Positions 44,245-56,144 are shown, numbered from the stretch's first letter. The stretch is 56,694 nucleotides of DNA from Gammaproteobacteria bacterium (GCA_028821405.1 JAPPGK010000040.1:1-56694); one strand, 5' to 3'. Numbers and translations: made by a program. Notes: generated by a model from the letters alone, not told the origin.

Positions 44245-44497
44245 CTCCCAAGCCGCCAAAGGGGTGGTGCAGTTCCTCTTCGTCCGCGATGGGGATTTCG
44301 GCGGCGTCCAGCACCTCGTCGGTGATCAGACCCTCGGCGATTTCCCGCAACGCGATGACCGTGGGCTTGTCGTTCTCTTCCTCGAGAAGGGGCTCCGCGC
44401 CTTGGTGCATCTGCCGCGCACGCCGGGTCGCACGCATCACGAGTTCGAAGCGGTTGTCGACATGGTCAAGGCAGTCTTCAACGGTAACGCGGGCCAT
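44222..44497 (-). CDS. rpoZ: RNA polymerase omega subunit
   Basis: A 91-residue omega subunit, which helps assemble RNA polymerase and forms part of a ppGpp site. The start [20 protein letters not shown] is highly conserved, followed by RATRRARQM and the charged [18 protein letters not shown]. The ATG at 44497 has GGGAG six bases upstream; a 12-base longer frame is less likely. Its end overlaps the spoT start, so the two are coupled, and gmk lies 283 bp upstream with a dispersed palindrome between. Confidence 0.95.
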   Translation of the reverse strand: MARVTVEDCLDHVDNRFELVMRATRRARQMHQGAEPLLEEENDKPTVIALREIAEGLITDEVLDAAEIPIADEEELHHPFGGLGDDRADDF

Positions 44498-44710
44498 CTG
44501 CTCTCCCAAAAACGGCGGTTGCTGCGGACAGTTACATAATGTTACAGCGATTCATACCGGATTTGTTGATCCACGGCATATCAGTTTGAATCGTTGTTGC
44601 CCACTTCCGGATGACACGCCGTACGGGGAGACCCTTGGGGTCGCCGGTTTCGACCCGGGCGGCCGGTGAGGATTCACGCCGCGCGGCCGTTGGGTGCGAC
44701 CGCAGACGCG

Positions 44711-44729
44711 GGACGGGGCAAGCCCGTCC
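44711..44729. repeat. Dispersed palindrome, copy C
   Basis: A perfect 7-bp stem (GGACGGG / CCCGTCC) with loop GCAAG in the 282-bp gap between rpoZ and gmk. It belongs to the same family as the copies at 25648, 30924 and 53485, and is followed by CGCTACGGCC, also seen after glmS at 12278. Apart from it and an AT-rich GTTACATAATGTTAC near 44532, the gap holds nothing recognisable. Confidence 0.7.
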
Positions 44730-44779
44730 GCTACGGCCATTGTTTCCAGCACGTCGCGCCCGGCCCCGGAGTGTACCGT

Positions 44780-45436
44780 TCAACCATGCCGGGGTGGCAT
44801 GCCCGCCAAGAGCTCGGCGAGCAGCGTGGAGTGGTCCTGGGGCTCGACCGACTTGCCATACCGAGTCGCCTCAACGATTTGTCTGAGTTTTGAGACCGCG
44901 TCTTCGAAGTCGTCGTTCACAACGATATGGTCGAACTCGCCGTGGCGGGACATGTCGGCCACGGCTTGCTGAACGCGCTTGGCGATCACCTCGGGCGGGT
45001 CTTGGCCGCGGGTGTTCAAACGCTCGATAAGGGCGGACAGGGACGGCGGCAGGACGAATATCGTAATCGCGTCGGAATGGCGTTCGCGGATTTGCGCAGC
45101 CCCCTGCCAGTCGATCTCCAGAATCACGTCGCGACCGGCGGCGAGTTCCTTTGCCACGGTCGCGCGGGAGGTGCCGTAGGCATGGTCGAATACCACGGCC
45201 CACTCCAGGAACTCGCCCGCGTCGCGGAGCGAGGCGAAGGTGGCGGCGTCGACGAAGTGGTAGTGGACGCCGTCGGTCTCCGAAGCACGCTTCGGACGTG
45301 TCGTGTGCGATACCGAGACGACCAGCGACGGACTCCGCTCCAGGAGTTCCTTGATCAGGGTCGTCTTGCCGGCGCCTGAGGGTGCCGACACTACGAACAG
45401 GTGGCCGCGCCCGGGCACGGCTGGGGCGTCCTTCAC
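44780..45436 (-). CDS. gmk: Guanylate kinase
   Basis: A 218-residue guanylate kinase converting GMP and ATP to GDP and ADP. The P-loop is VVSAPSGAGKTTL near residue 16, the GMP-binding region is SVSHTTRPKRASETDGVHYH, and ILEIDWQGAAQIR and IVVNDDFEDAVSKL are conserved later motifs. The start is a GTG that overlaps the yicC stop (GTGA), coupling the two genes. This yicC-gmk-rpoZ-spoT order is typical for gammaproteobacteria. The sequence extends a little beyond the usual 207 residues. Confidence 0.96.
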   Translation of the reverse strand: MKDAPAVPGRGHLFVVSAPSGAGKTTLIKELLERSPSLVVSVSHTTRPKRASETDGVHYHFVDAATFASLRDAGEFLEWAVVFDHAYGTSRATVAKELAAGRDVILEIDWQGAAQIRERHSDAITIFVLPPSLSALIERLNTRGQDPPEVIAKRVQQAVADMSRHGEFDHIVVNDDFEDAVSKLRQIVEATRYGKSVEPQDHSTLLAELLAGMPPRHG

Positions 45437-46284
45437 TCGACGTTCTGCGCCTGCTCGCGCATCTGCTCGATGACGACCTTGAGATCCACCGCCAGGTGTG
45501 CGGCTTGGGGCAGAAGCGACTTGGCGGCCAACGTGTTCGCCTCGCGGTTGAGTTCCTGCATCAGGAAGTCGAGGCGCCTCCCGCAGGGTGCGTTCGAGTC
45601 GAGACTTCGCCGAGTCTCAGCGACATGGATGTCCAGGCGGTCCAACTCTTCGGCGACGTCGGCCTTCTGCGCCAAGAGGGCGATTTCCTGTTCCAGGCGG
45701 TCGCGATCAACCTGCTTCGCCAGTTCGTGGACTCGACCCTGCAACCGCTCGCGTAGCGTGTCGCCTTGACGCGCGATCAGGTCTCGAATCGAAGCCGCTG
45801 TCTCTTCCAACACCGCCAGCCGCTCGCGCAAGAGCCTGTCGAGCTTGGCACCCTCGCTTTGCCGATGGTCGACGAGATCGTCGACGGCAACGCAGAAACT
45901 CGTCTGCGCCGCGGCCTTGAACCGTGCGAGGTTCTCGGCGTCGTCCTGGACCACGCCGGGAAATCGCAGAATCTCCATGGGGTCGAGGGCGCCGGCTGAC
46001 GGCACGCGGCGGCGGATGTCCTCGACAGCCGCAAGCAAGCCGGCGAGGGCGCGTTCGTTCAGGCGGGGCGCAACGCCGGCATGGCCCGCCGCGAAGCGCA
46101 GGGTCGCGTCGATCTTGCCGCGCTGGATTCGACTCGCGGCGAGTTCCCTCAACTCGGGTTCGAGGTCGCGGAACGGTTCGGGCAGGCGGAAGGCAATCTC
46201 GAGATAGCGGTGGTTGACGGACCGGATCTCCCAATCCAACGAGTCCCCTTGGGCGCGTCCGAATGCGGTCATGCTCGCCACCAT
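45433..46284 (-). CDS. yicC: YicC-family endoribonuclease-like protein
   Basis: A 283-residue YicC protein; E. coli YicC has been linked to small-RNA turnover. The N-terminal [20 protein letters not shown] and [20 protein letters not shown] are characteristic, and the C-terminal domain includes [20 protein letters not shown] with the conserved LMQELNRE. The start MVASMTAF matches the usual MIRSMTAF. It is transcribed divergently from rph, 45 bp apart, with a palindromic -10 box between them, and its stop overlaps the gmk GTG. Confidence 0.94.
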   Translation of the reverse strand: MVASMTAFGRAQGDSLDWEIRSVNHRYLEIAFRLPEPFRDLEPELRELAASRIQRGKIDATLRFAAGHAGVAPRLNERALAGLLAAVEDIRRRVPSAGALDPMEILRFPGVVQDDAENLARFKAAAQTSFCVAVDDLVDHRQSEGAKLDRLLRERLAVLEETAASIRDLIARQGDTLRERLQGRVHELAKQVDRDRLEQEIALLAQKADVAEELDRLDIHVAETRRSLDSNAPCGRRLDFLMQELNREANTLAAKSLLPQAAHLAVDLKVVIEQMREQAQNVE

Positions 46285-46290
46285 CGACCC

Positions 46291-46298
46291 ATTATAAT
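46291..46298. promoter_or_regulatory. Shared palindromic -10 box of the yicC/rph divergent promoters
   Basis: ATTATAAT is its own reverse complement and contains TATAAT on both strands (46293-46298 plus, 46296-46291 minus). It lies in the 44-bp gap, 31 bp before rph and 7 bp before yicC. No clear -35 is present on either side. Given the short distance to yicC, the transcript in that direction would be nearly leaderless. Confidence 0.5.
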
Positions 46299-46328
46299 CG
46301 GCGCGGGCAAGGCGGAACGCGCAAACAC

Positions 46329-47036
46329 ATGGGTGTCAACCGGCCAAGCGGTCGAGCGGCGAACGAGCTGCGGCCGGTGGCGATCACACGCGGTTTCACG
46401 AAACACGCGGCGGGATCCGTGCTGGTCGAGTTCGGCGACACGAAGGTCATCTGTACGGCCAGCGTGGAAAACGGCGTGCCATCGTTCCTGCGCGGCCAGG
46501 GTAGGGGTTGGATCACGGCCGAGTACGGCATGCTCCCGGCCTCCACGCACACGCGCTCGGACCGCGAGGCGACCCGTGGCAAGCAGGGCGGCCGCAGCGT
46601 GGAGATCCAACGCCTGATCGGTCGGTCGCTACGCGCGGCAGTCAACACCAAACGGCTCGGCGAACGCACGGTCAAGATCGACTGCGATGTTCTGCAGGCC
46701 GATGGGGGCACCCGCACGGCCTCGATAACCGGCGCGTGCGTGGCCTTGGTGGATGCGTTGACGAAGTGCGCCCCTGCCGCGCTCGTCGGACTCGTCGCTT
46801 CCGTGTCGGTCGGGATCTACCGGGGTTGCTGCGTCCTGGACCTGGACTACGCGGAGGACTCTCGTGCCGAGACGGACATGAACGTCGTCATGATGGACGG
46901 ACGCGGTTTCATCGAGGTCCAGGGAACGGCCGAGAACGGCGCTTTCGCGCGCGATCAACTCGACGAATTGCTGGGCCTCGCCGAGGCGGGGATCGGCACG
47001 CTGTTGGAAGCGCAACGAAAAGCGCTTGAGCAATGA
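46329..47036 (+). CDS. rph: Ribonuclease PH
   Basis: A 235-residue RNase PH, a phosphorolytic exonuclease trimming tRNA 3' ends. The conserved stretches are [69 protein letters not shown] (catalytic aspartate region) and [19 protein letters not shown]. The ATG at 46329 starts in the usual place; the longer open frame includes the promoter. It overlaps the pyrE start by 4 bp (ATGA), as in many relatives, including E. coli where rph precedes pyrE. Confidence 0.96.
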   Translation: MGVNRPSGRAANELRPVAITRGFTKHAAGSVLVEFGDTKVICTASVENGVPSFLRGQGRGWITAEYGMLPASTHTRSDREATRGKQGGRSVEIQRLIGRSLRAAVNTKRLGERTVKIDCDVLQADGGTRTASITGACVALVDALTKCAPAALVGLVASVSVGIYRGCCVLDLDYAEDSRAETDMNVVMMDGRGFIEVQGTAENGAFARDQLDELLGLAEAGIGTLLEAQRKALEQ

Positions 47037-47704
47037 CCGAGGCGATGGGATCCGGAGGTGAGGACTTTCTCCGGGCAATGCTAGAACGCGACGCCCTGAT
47101 GTTCGGGGACTTCGTCCTGAAGTCGGGTCGTCGGAGTCCGTATTTCTTCAACCTCGGTGCCGTCGCGGACGGTTCGGGGCATGCCATCGTCGGCGCGGCG
47201 TACGCGAACGAGGTGGCACGTTTGCCGGTACGGCCGGACGTCCTGTTCGGGCCGGCGTACAAGGGCATTCCTCTCGCCGTCGCGACGGCGATGGCGCTCG
47301 AGCGGAATCACGGCATCGCCATCGGTGCGGCGTTCAACCGCAAGGAGGCGAAGGCGCACGGCGAAGGCGGTTCTTTGGTCGGCGCGGCGATGGATGGGCG
47401 CAAGGTGGCCATCGTGGATGACGTGGTCACGGACGGGGCGGCCAAACGGGAGGCCCACGAGACGATCGTCGCCGCCGGCGGCGAAGTGGTCGGCATCGTA
47501 CTCGCGTTGGACCGGCAGGAACCGGCAACCGATCGCGGCGTGACGGCCGTAGCCGCGCTAGAGCAGGACCTCGGTGTGCCCGTACGTTGCGTAGCGAACG
47601 TCGACGACCTGCTGGCGTTCCTCGAGTCCGATGGCGGCTTCGAGGGCGAGCGAGAGGCTCTGCAGGCACATCGGCTTCGTAACCACGTTCGGGGGATCCG
47701 CTAA
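47033..47704 (+). CDS. pyrE: Orotate phosphoribosyltransferase
   Basis: A 223-residue OPRT that makes orotidine monophosphate in pyrimidine synthesis. Key motifs are [20 protein letters not shown] (N-terminal, orotate site), [36 protein letters not shown] (flexible catalytic loop) and [17 protein letters not shown] (PRPP-binding loop). It overlaps rph by 4 bp. The stop codon is contained in a possible weak hairpin terminator. Slightly longer than the 213-residue E. coli enzyme at the C-terminus. Confidence 0.95.
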   Translation: MTEAMGSGGEDFLRAMLERDALMFGDFVLKSGRRSPYFFNLGAVADGSGHAIVGAAYANEVARLPVRPDVLFGPAYKGIPLAVATAMALERNHGIAIGAAFNRKEAKAHGEGGSLVGAAMDGRKVAIVDDVVTDGAAKREAHETIVAAGGEVVGIVLALDRQEPATDRGVTAVAALEQDLGVPVRCVANVDDLLAFLESDGGFEGEREALQAHRLRNHVRGIR

Positions 47705-47720
47705 CACCGTACGGCGTTTT
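47703..47720 (+). terminator. Possible weak terminator after pyrE
   Basis: AACACCG, TA, CGGCGTT forms a 7-bp stem with one A-C mismatch and a 2-base loop, immediately followed by TTT. It begins at the pyrE stop codon. The loop is too tight and the T-run too short for confidence; it may be only a palindromic coincidence. Confidence 0.25.
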
Positions 47721-47810
47721 CCGTGCCTCGCCATCCCGACAATGCTGTGCCGCGACGCGATCCGCGTTCGGATCGTCTGCGTAGCGACCTGGCAACGCTT
47801 TGGTGTGCCT

Positions 47811-48164
47811 TCAGAACGGCGCGTGCAGCATCACGAACAATGCGAAACCAACCGCCCCAACGGGCACCAACAGGACGGTACGAAGGGCCGAGAACCCCCG
47901 GATACGCATGGAGACGATGTCGTCTATCGCCACCTCGACGTCTCTACCAATGGCCCTGCCGCGCAAGGCTTGATCGTCCACCGTATAGACCTCCATGACG
48001 TGCTCGTCGCCGTCCGAATCAATCACTTCGATCCGATTGCCCGGCACGACGAGCGGTCCTGACCGGATGGCCGAGTGAAGCTCGTCGTCCTGCATTTGGA
48101 TCGGTTGCAGACTCGTACACCCGGCAATTGCGAGGCACGGCAGGATCAAGGCGATGCGCCTCAT
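47811..48164 (-). CDS. Small lipoprotein with C-terminal hydrophobic segment
   Basis: A 117-residue predicted lipoprotein: LPCLAIAGC is a good lipobox, so the mature protein begins CTSLQPIQM. The middle is a small beta-rich region (GNRIEVIDSDGDEHVMEVYT, GRAIGRDVEVAIDDIVSMRI), and the last 20 residues are hydrophobic (TVLLVPVGAVGFALFVML). The pattern of conserved SLQP and IEV-type strands resembles small unnamed bacterial lipoproteins. I cannot name a family. It lies between pyrE and slmA on the minus strand, downstream of the hairpin element, and breaks the usual pyrE-slmA adjacency. Confidence 0.72.
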   Translation of the reverse strand: MRRIALILPCLAIAGCTSLQPIQMQDDELHSAIRSGPLVVPGNRIEVIDSDGDEHVMEVYTVDDQALRGRAIGRDVEVAIDDIVSMRIRGFSALRTVLLVPVGAVGFALFVMLHAPF

Positions 48165-48307
48165 GCCGACTATCCCTCAAATCCCGGCATTGTAGCGTGC
48201 GCCAATGGCAGGCGAGCACGTGGCCACTCTGTGAGTGCAGCACCCCGTTGGCCGTTCCCGACGCCTTGCGCCTTGGCACGGCACGACGTGCGATATGCGG
48301 CGCGACA

Positions 48308-48450
48308 CTAGGAAACCTCTGTTCAAGTCTGTCCCTGGACTTGAACAGTAGCGAAACAAATAGTTTCACGTGTAAATTCAATGGCTTACGCCATCGAATT
48401 TGGCGGCACATCCCTGTGCCTCGCTAGGGAAGGTCTTGTTCAGACCTTCC

Positions 48451-48454
<4 letters not shown>
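48308..48454. mobile_element. MITE-like element of five adjacent hairpins
   Basis: A 147-bp non-coding element with CTAGG and CCTAG at its ends. The outer 22 bases of the two ends match as inverted repeats at 16 positions. Inside are five hairpins in a row: 48319-48348 (11-bp perfect stem), 48353-48367 (GAAAC/GTTTC), 48374-48401 (12 bp with one mismatch, loop TTAC), 48405-48420 (GGCACA/TGTGCC) and 48424-48454 (13-bp perfect stem CTAGGGAAGGTCT, loop TGTTC). Gaps between them are 3-6 bases. The element is AT-richer than its surroundings. Its right end supplies the slmA TAG stop, so the last hairpin may also end slmA transcription. No transposase is near. The rest of the 48165-48450 gap is featureless. 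Confidence 0.65.
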
Positions 48455-51405
<2,951 letters not shown>

Positions 51406-51407
51406 GG

Positions 51408-52631
51408 TCAGCCTTGCCCGGCGACTGCGTACAGCGCGGCGATCTCGGCGATCAAGCGGCGGGCGATGGCGCGCTTGGGCATTTTCGACAGTTCGACCTC
51501 GCCGCCGCCGTGGATCAGCGTCACGGCGTTGTCGCTGCTGTCGAAGCCGATGGCGGCGTCCGACACGTCGTTCACCACGATCGCATCCATGCGCTTTCGC
51601 GCGCGCTTCTCCCGCGCATATTGCAGGGCGTTCTGGGTCTCCGCCGCGAAGCCGACGACGAACGGTCGCGGCTCGACGCCGGCGATGGCGCCGACGATGT
51701 CCTCGTTCTCCTTCAAGGCGACCCGAATGCCGTCCGACTCCTGGTCCGACTTCTTGAGCTTCTGGTCGTGGGTCGTGTGCGGACGATAGTCGGCCACCGC
51801 GGCGACCGAGACGAAGATGTCCGCGCCCGCCGCCCGTTCGGTGACCGCGTCCTTCATTTCCTGCGCGCTGACCACGTCGACGCGTTCAATGCCCGTTGGC
51901 GTGGCCAGGTGTACGGGACCAGCCACCAGTGTTACGTCGGCGCCTGCGTTGCGGGCGGCCTCGGCAAAGGCGAAGCCCTGGCGACCGGAACTGCGGTTGC
52001 TGATGAACCGCACCGGGTCGAGGAACTCGCGGGTCGGACCTGCGGTGACGAGCACCCGGGTGCCGGCGAGGACTCTCGGTGTGCCGACGGCTGCCGTCAC
52101 CGTCTCGGCGATCTCCTCCGGTTCCATCATCCTTCCCGGTCCGAACTCGCCACAGGCCTGCTCGCCGTCGTCCGGCCCGAGAACCGTAACGCCGTCGGCG
52201 CGAAGACGATCGATGTTGCGTTGTGTCGCCGCGTGTTCCCACATTTTCACGTTCATCGCGGGAGCGACGAACACGGGCGCTGCTGTCGCCAGGCACAGCG
52301 TGGTCAACAGGTCGTCGGCGATGCCATGCGCCATCCGGGCGACTAGGTCCGCCGTTGCCGGTGCGATCAGCACGGCATCTGCCCAACGGGCCAGTTCGAT
52401 GTGTCCCATCGACGCCTCGGCTTCGGCATCCCAAAGATCCGTGCGAGGGCGGTGGTCGGCAACCGCCTGCAGGGCTGTCTCCGTAACAAATTTCGAAGCG
52501 TTCCGGGTCAAGACCGGGACGACTTCTGCACCCTCGACGCGCAGATTTCTTACAAGCGAAGGGGCTTTATACGCAGCGATGCCGCCGCTGATGCCCAGTA
52601 GGATACGCCTGGCGTGGTTGTCGGTTTGCAT
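51408..52631 (-). CDS. coaBC: Bifunctional phosphopantothenoylcysteine decarboxylase/phosphopantothenate--cysteine ligase
   Basis: A 407-residue CoaBC (Dfp) catalysing two steps of coenzyme A synthesis. The CoaC half has ILLGISGGIAAYKAPSLVRN, the catalytic histidine in SMGHIELARWADAVLIAPAT, VAPAMNVKMWEH and the substrate-clamp cysteine in GEQACGEFGPGRM. The CoaB half begins with VLVTAGPTREFLDPVRFISN, then SSGRQGFAFA and VAAVADYRP. The order matches other bacterial CoaBC proteins. It is the first gene of the minus-strand operon and is divergent from radC across 104 bp. Confidence 0.96.
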   Translation of the reverse strand: MQTDNHARRILLGISGGIAAYKAPSLVRNLRVEGAEVVPVLTRNASKFVTETALQAVADHRPRTDLWDAEAEASMGHIELARWADAVLIAPATADLVARMAHGIADDLLTTLCLATAAPVFVAPAMNVKMWEHAATQRNIDRLRADGVTVLGPDDGEQACGEFGPGRMMEPEEIAETVTAAVGTPRVLAGTRVLVTAGPTREFLDPVRFISNRSSGRQGFAFAEAARNAGADVTLVAGPVHLATPTGIERVDVVSAQEMKDAVTERAAGADIFVSVAAVADYRPHTTHDQKLKKSDQESDGIRVALKENEDIVGAIAGVEPRPFVVGFAAETQNALQYAREKRARKRMDAIVVNDVSDAAIGFDSSDNAVTLIHGGGEVELSKMPKRAIARRLIAEIAALYAVAGQG

Positions 52632-52735
52632 GTCTTGGCGCGACTGGCTCGGTCGACACCGCAGGGGCTTGGGTTTGCTGCCTACGATACCACGCGCGGT
52701 CTATTGGGTCCGATCCCGAGGGGTGCCTGCTGCAA

Positions 52736-53422
52736 ATGGCACAAGTGGCGCACATCGTCGAGTCGGCCGTCGAACGACGGTCGCGAGAACGCTTGTTCAC
52801 AGTCGCATCGCCTTGCCTCAGCGATGCGGAACTGGTCGCTTCGGTGTTGGGCACAGCAAACGCCGAGACGGACACGCTCGAACTGGCCCACGAACTGCTG
52901 TCCCGCTACGGTGGCGTGCTGGGGTTGCTCACGGCAAAGGCGGAGTCCCTCCTCGCCGTGGGCCACATGCGCGATGCGAACGTGGCCGCACTCCTCGCGA
53001 TTCCGGAACTACTCAAGCGGGCGGAGTCCTCGAAGCTGACCCGTGCGCCCGTGGTATCGAGTTCGGATGAGGTGCGGCGCTTCTTGGGATTGCACCTGGC
53101 GGGCGAGGAGCGCGAGGTGTTCGGGGCATTGCTGCTCGACACCCGGCATCGCCTGATCGCTGCGGAGGACATCTTCTTCGGATCCATCGACCGCACTGCG
53201 GTGTACCCTCGGGAGGTGGCGAAATGCTGTCTGCGCCACAACGCCGCGGCAGTCGTTCTGTTCCACAACCACCCGTCCGGAAACGCCGAACCGAGTCAGG
53301 GGGACCGGGACCTGACCAAGCGCCTGCAACTGCTACTCGACGAGATCGACGTGCGCGTTGTCGATCACGTGGTGGTGGCGGGTTTGCGCCGGGTCTCCAT
53401 GGCCGAGCGGGGCATGCTCTGA
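52736..53422 (+). CDS. radC: RadC family JAB-domain protein
   Basis: A 228-residue RadC-like protein. The N-terminal helical region has RERLFTVASPCLSDAELVAS and a helix-hairpin-helix-like segment. The C-terminal JAB/MPN metalloprotease-like domain contains HNAAAVVLFHNHPSGNAEPS with HxHx7D completed by GDRD, plus the preceding glutamate in REVFGALLLD. The role in the cell is unsettled despite the old radiation-resistance name. Adjacent to coaBC as in E. coli (coaBC-radC). An ATG with no strong ribosome site starts it. Confidence 0.93.
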   Translation: MAQVAHIVESAVERRSRERLFTVASPCLSDAELVASVLGTANAETDTLELAHELLSRYGGVLGLLTAKAESLLAVGHMRDANVAALLAIPELLKRAESSKLTRAPVVSSSDEVRRFLGLHLAGEEREVFGALLLDTRHRLIAAEDIFFGSIDRTAVYPREVAKCCLRHNAAAVVLFHNHPSGNAEPSQGDRDLTKRLQLLLDEIDVRVVDHVVVAGLRRVSMAERGML

Positions 53423-53484
53423 GGTTGACTGAAGGACTGCGGCTTGATCGTGGTCGGACCCGCGAACGACGTCACGCCGTTTGG

Positions 53485-53503
53485 GGACGGGCTTGTCCCG
53501 TCC
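53485..53503. repeat. Dispersed palindrome, copy D
   Basis: A perfect 7-bp stem (GGACGGG / CCCGTCC) with loop CTTGT, the reverse-strand orientation of copy B. It lies 60 bp after radC, in front of the 25-bp tandem repeat. Same family as 25648, 30924 and 44711. Confidence 0.75.
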
Positions 53504-53517
53504 GGATCCACGCCGAT

Positions 53518-53617
53518 GTATCGCAATCCGGTCGCCGCCGCCGTGTCGCGATCCGACCAACTCTGACGTGTCGCGATCCGGCCACGGCCGGCGCGTCGCG
53601 AATCCTACCCACCGAAG
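53518..53617. repeat. Imperfect 25-bp tandem repeat, four units
   Basis: Four consecutive 25-bp units start at 53518, 53543, 53568 and 53593. Each opens with a version of GTGTCGCGATCCG (GTATCGCAATCCG, GTGTCGCGATCCG twice, GCGTCGCGAATCC), followed by about 12 variable bases. The spacing is exact. It fills much of the 232-bp gap between radC and the receptor gene. The regular spacing and variable part recall a protein-binding array, but CRISPR is excluded because the units have no separate spacers and no cas gene is near. Confidence 0.65.
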
Positions 53618-53654
53618 GGGTCGCGCGTACGGTGCGGCGCGACGGGTGGCGCGG

Positions 53655-56144
53655 CTACCAGTTGTATTGAATGCGTGCAACGTAGTGGGCGGGTAGCTCG
53701 GGGAGCACCACGACGCCGCCGAACAGGTTGGGGAAGTTCGAGCGGAAGTAGCGCTCGTCAGTCACGTTCTTGGCGATAACGGTCAACGACCAGTCGTCTC
53801 GCCGGTAGCCGAGGCCGATGTTCACAAGGGAGTAGGCGGGCAAGAGCACGGAATTGGAGTAGCCGGAGTGGGCTTCGGCGACGTCGACAACGCTGCCGGT
53901 CAGGGCGAGTCCGTTGCCGAAGTCGTAGGTTCCGGTCAGCGAGTGGATCGTCTCCGGCATGCCGGCGCGCCGCGCGCCTCCCTCGCCGGGCCGGATCACG
54001 TCGCCGCCGAGGGTGCCCCCGTAGAGTGCAGCGGCCGGGATCCCCGGTACGTCGTCGGCCCCGATGAAGCTGAACCGGGATCCCGACTCCAGCGTGTTGA
54101 GGTTCACGACTTCGATCCGCGAGTGGCCGAATGTCAACAGCAGCTTGTCGTTCACGGCCCAGCGGGCCTCGAATTCGGCACCCTCGGTGCGGGTCGCCTG
54201 GTTGGTCACCGTCTGCTGGGCGGCGTAGTCCGTGCGTTCCTGTTCGTAGAGCGCTACCGCGAAATACAGCGAACCGTCCAGCACGCTGCCCTTCAGACCG
54301 AACTCCGTGAGCTTCGATACATCGAAGGCCACGCCGTTGGCAATGCTCGCTGTGGCGATCTCGGCACCTTGGCCGGCGATGACGGTGGATTGCCGCGACA
54401 CCGTGACATAGGGAACGAGTCCGGCGTGCGATGCGTAGCTGACGCTCGCCGTCCACGACACGCCGCCCACATCGTCGTCGGCCGCGATGTCGATGCACGA
54501 TTCGTCCAGGCAGAAGTTGTTCGAACTCGCAAGCAGGAGCTTGTCCACCGGCTGGCGGCTCTCCATGCTGATGGCGTCGTAGCGCACCCCGGCGACTACG
54601 TTGAAGGCGCGCCAGGACCAGTCGAGAAGCGCCGCGACGCCTAGGTCCAGATAATCGCCGACGTAGTACTCGGTGTAGTCGTCGTGGATCTCGGTAGAGA
54701 GCAGCCGCCGGCTGAGCGCCGTCTGGGGCCGGGTCAAGTCGCGCCGGTCAAAGTACTCGTTCGTGTAGTCGTCGGCGTGTTCGAAGTCCGTATACCGCAA
54801 CGAGGGAGACAACTGCACCGACGTCGCGGTCTCGCCGCGCAGAAACTCCTTGGCCAACACCAGCTTGTTCTCGAACACCCACGCGTCGTGGAACTGCGAG
54901 AACCCGTAGTCGTTCTCGTTCAAGTTCTCGTAGGTCTCGAAGAACATCTGGTTGCGCCACTGCCACCCGTTGGCCGCGTCCAGTTGCGCATCGAAGTAGA
55001 GCGTCAGAACCTGGTTCTCGAGGGTGTCATCCGGTGCCACCAGCACCTGGTCGCCCGACAAGGTGCCGGTGCCGGGGTCCAGCAATCCGAGCAGGTCCGG
55101 CACACAGCCGAATACGAGCGTTTCGCCGATGGTGCACGCTCCCGGAAAGGGACCCGGCCCGAGGGATGCCGTCGTACCGGGAACGAGCCCGGCGGCGAAC
55201 GGGTTCAGGTCGGTGAAGCCATCGCCGTCGATGTCGAACTCTTGGTGCGAGATGTGGCCGTCGCCGTCGGCATCCAGCGACGCGGGGCTACCCGTCACGT
55301 AGGTGCCGTGGTCGATGAGGTCTTGGGTCAGGCGATTCCAGCCTGCGATCTGGTTGCCGGTAAAGTCGTGGACCATGCCCCCGAACTGCAGGTGGAAGGT
55401 GGCGGTGGGGCTCATGTCGAAGGACGCCTGCAGGAGCATCTGGTCGATGGCGCTGTTGCGGTAGTAGCTACCTGAGTCCTCCAACTCCGCGTAAAGCCAG
55501 TAGCCGAAGTCGTGGCCGGCTAGATTCCCGGGGCCACCCAGTTCGGCATTGACGATCCGCTTGTCCCAGGAACCCACGTTGAAGCTGACCGAGCCCGTGC
55601 GTTCGGCAATGAACTCCCCGGTCTCCTCGATCCTGGCGGACTTCGGGTTGAAGTTCAGGTAGCCGCCGATCTTCGACGGACCGTGAATGGGCGAAGCCGG
55701 CCCGCGGACGATGTCGATCCGGTCGGATGCGCCGATGGGCGTCGGATAGTTCCCCGGGTTGTCCAACCGTCGAACCCCGCGGAAGTACGTCTCGCCGATC
55801 GTGCCGCGAATGTCCAGCGACCCGGCAACACCGAAGAACGACTGCGTAAAGGTCCCCGGTGCAGCCACGATCAGTTCGTCTATGTCGCTCATGTTGTAGC
55901 GATCCATCATCTCCTCGCTGATCGTCGAAGCCGACCTCGGCGTCGCCAGGATCGACTTGTCGAAGCCGTAGATGGCCCGCACATCCACCCCCGGCAAACT
56001 GTCGAGACTGCCGACAACGACCAACTCCTCCACGCCGTCTTTCGTGTCCTGATCGGACGTGTCCTCGTCCTCGGCGTGGATGAAGGCGGGCACCAAGGCG
56101 GCCAGTAGCGCGAGCAAGCGACTCAGCGGGATGGGGGAGTTCAT
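53655..56144 (-). CDS. TonB-dependent outer-membrane receptor with EF-hand-like loop
   Basis: An 829-residue TonB-dependent receptor (FhuA/siderophore-type plug). The signal peptide is LSRLLALLAALVPAFIHA. A TonB-box-like EELVVVGS follows the signal. The plug runs to about residue 170 (STISEEMMDRYNMSDIDELI, SLDIRGTIGETYFRGVRRLD, DRIDIVRGPASPIHGPSKIG), and the rest is a beta barrel ending NVTDERYFRSNFPNLFGGVV and the terminal aromatic W. Residues 287-313 contain DADGDGHISHQEF and DIDGDGF, calcium-loop-like, then a cysteine pair in GACTIGETLVFGC. The frame is open to 56177, but the ATG at 56144 gives the best signal peptide; neither start has a clear ribosome site. The ligand is unknown. Confidence 0.9.
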   Translation of the reverse strand: MNSPIPLSRLLALLAALVPAFIHAEDEDTSDQDTKDGVEELVVVGSLDSLPGVDVRAIYGFDKSILATPRSASTISEEMMDRYNMSDIDELIVAAPGTFTQSFFGVAGSLDIRGTIGETYFRGVRRLDNPGNYPTPIGASDRIDIVRGPASPIHGPSKIGGYLNFNPKSARIEETGEFIAERTGSVSFNVGSWDKRIVNAELGGPGNLAGHDFGYWLYAELEDSGSYYRNSAIDQMLLQASFDMSPTATFHLQFGGMVHDFTGNQIAGWNRLTQDLIDHGTYVTGSPASLDADGDGHISHQEFDIDGDGFTDLNPFAAGLVPGTTASLGPGPFPGACTIGETLVFGCVPDLLGLLDPGTGTLSGDQVLVAPDDTLENQVLTLYFDAQLDAANGWQWRNQMFFETYENLNENDYGFSQFHDAWVFENKLVLAKEFLRGETATSVQLSPSLRYTDFEHADDYTNEYFDRRDLTRPQTALSRRLLSTEIHDDYTEYYVGDYLDLGVAALLDWSWRAFNVVAGVRYDAISMESRQPVDKLLLASSNNFCLDESCIDIAADDDVGGVSWTASVSYASHAGLVPYVTVSRQSTVIAGQGAEIATASIANGVAFDVSKLTEFGLKGSVLDGSLYFAVALYEQERTDYAAQQTVTNQATRTEGAEFEARWAVNDKLLLTFGHSRIEVVNLNTLESGSRFSFIGADDVPGIPAAALYGGTLGGDVIRPGEGGARRAGMPETIHSLTGTYDFGNGLALTGSVVDVAEAHSGYSNSVLLPAYSLVNIGLGYRRDDWSLTVIAKNVTDERYFRSNFPNLFGGVVVLPELPAHYVARIQYNW

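Noticed and set aside
44532-44546. GTTACATAATGTTAC as an operator for rpoZ
   Set aside because: The symmetry is imperfect and it is 35-50 bp from the start without a clear promoter; too weak to call.
53518-53617. CRISPR array
   Set aside because: The 25-bp period contains both the conserved head and the variable tail, so there is no repeat-spacer structure of normal size, and no cas genes are present.
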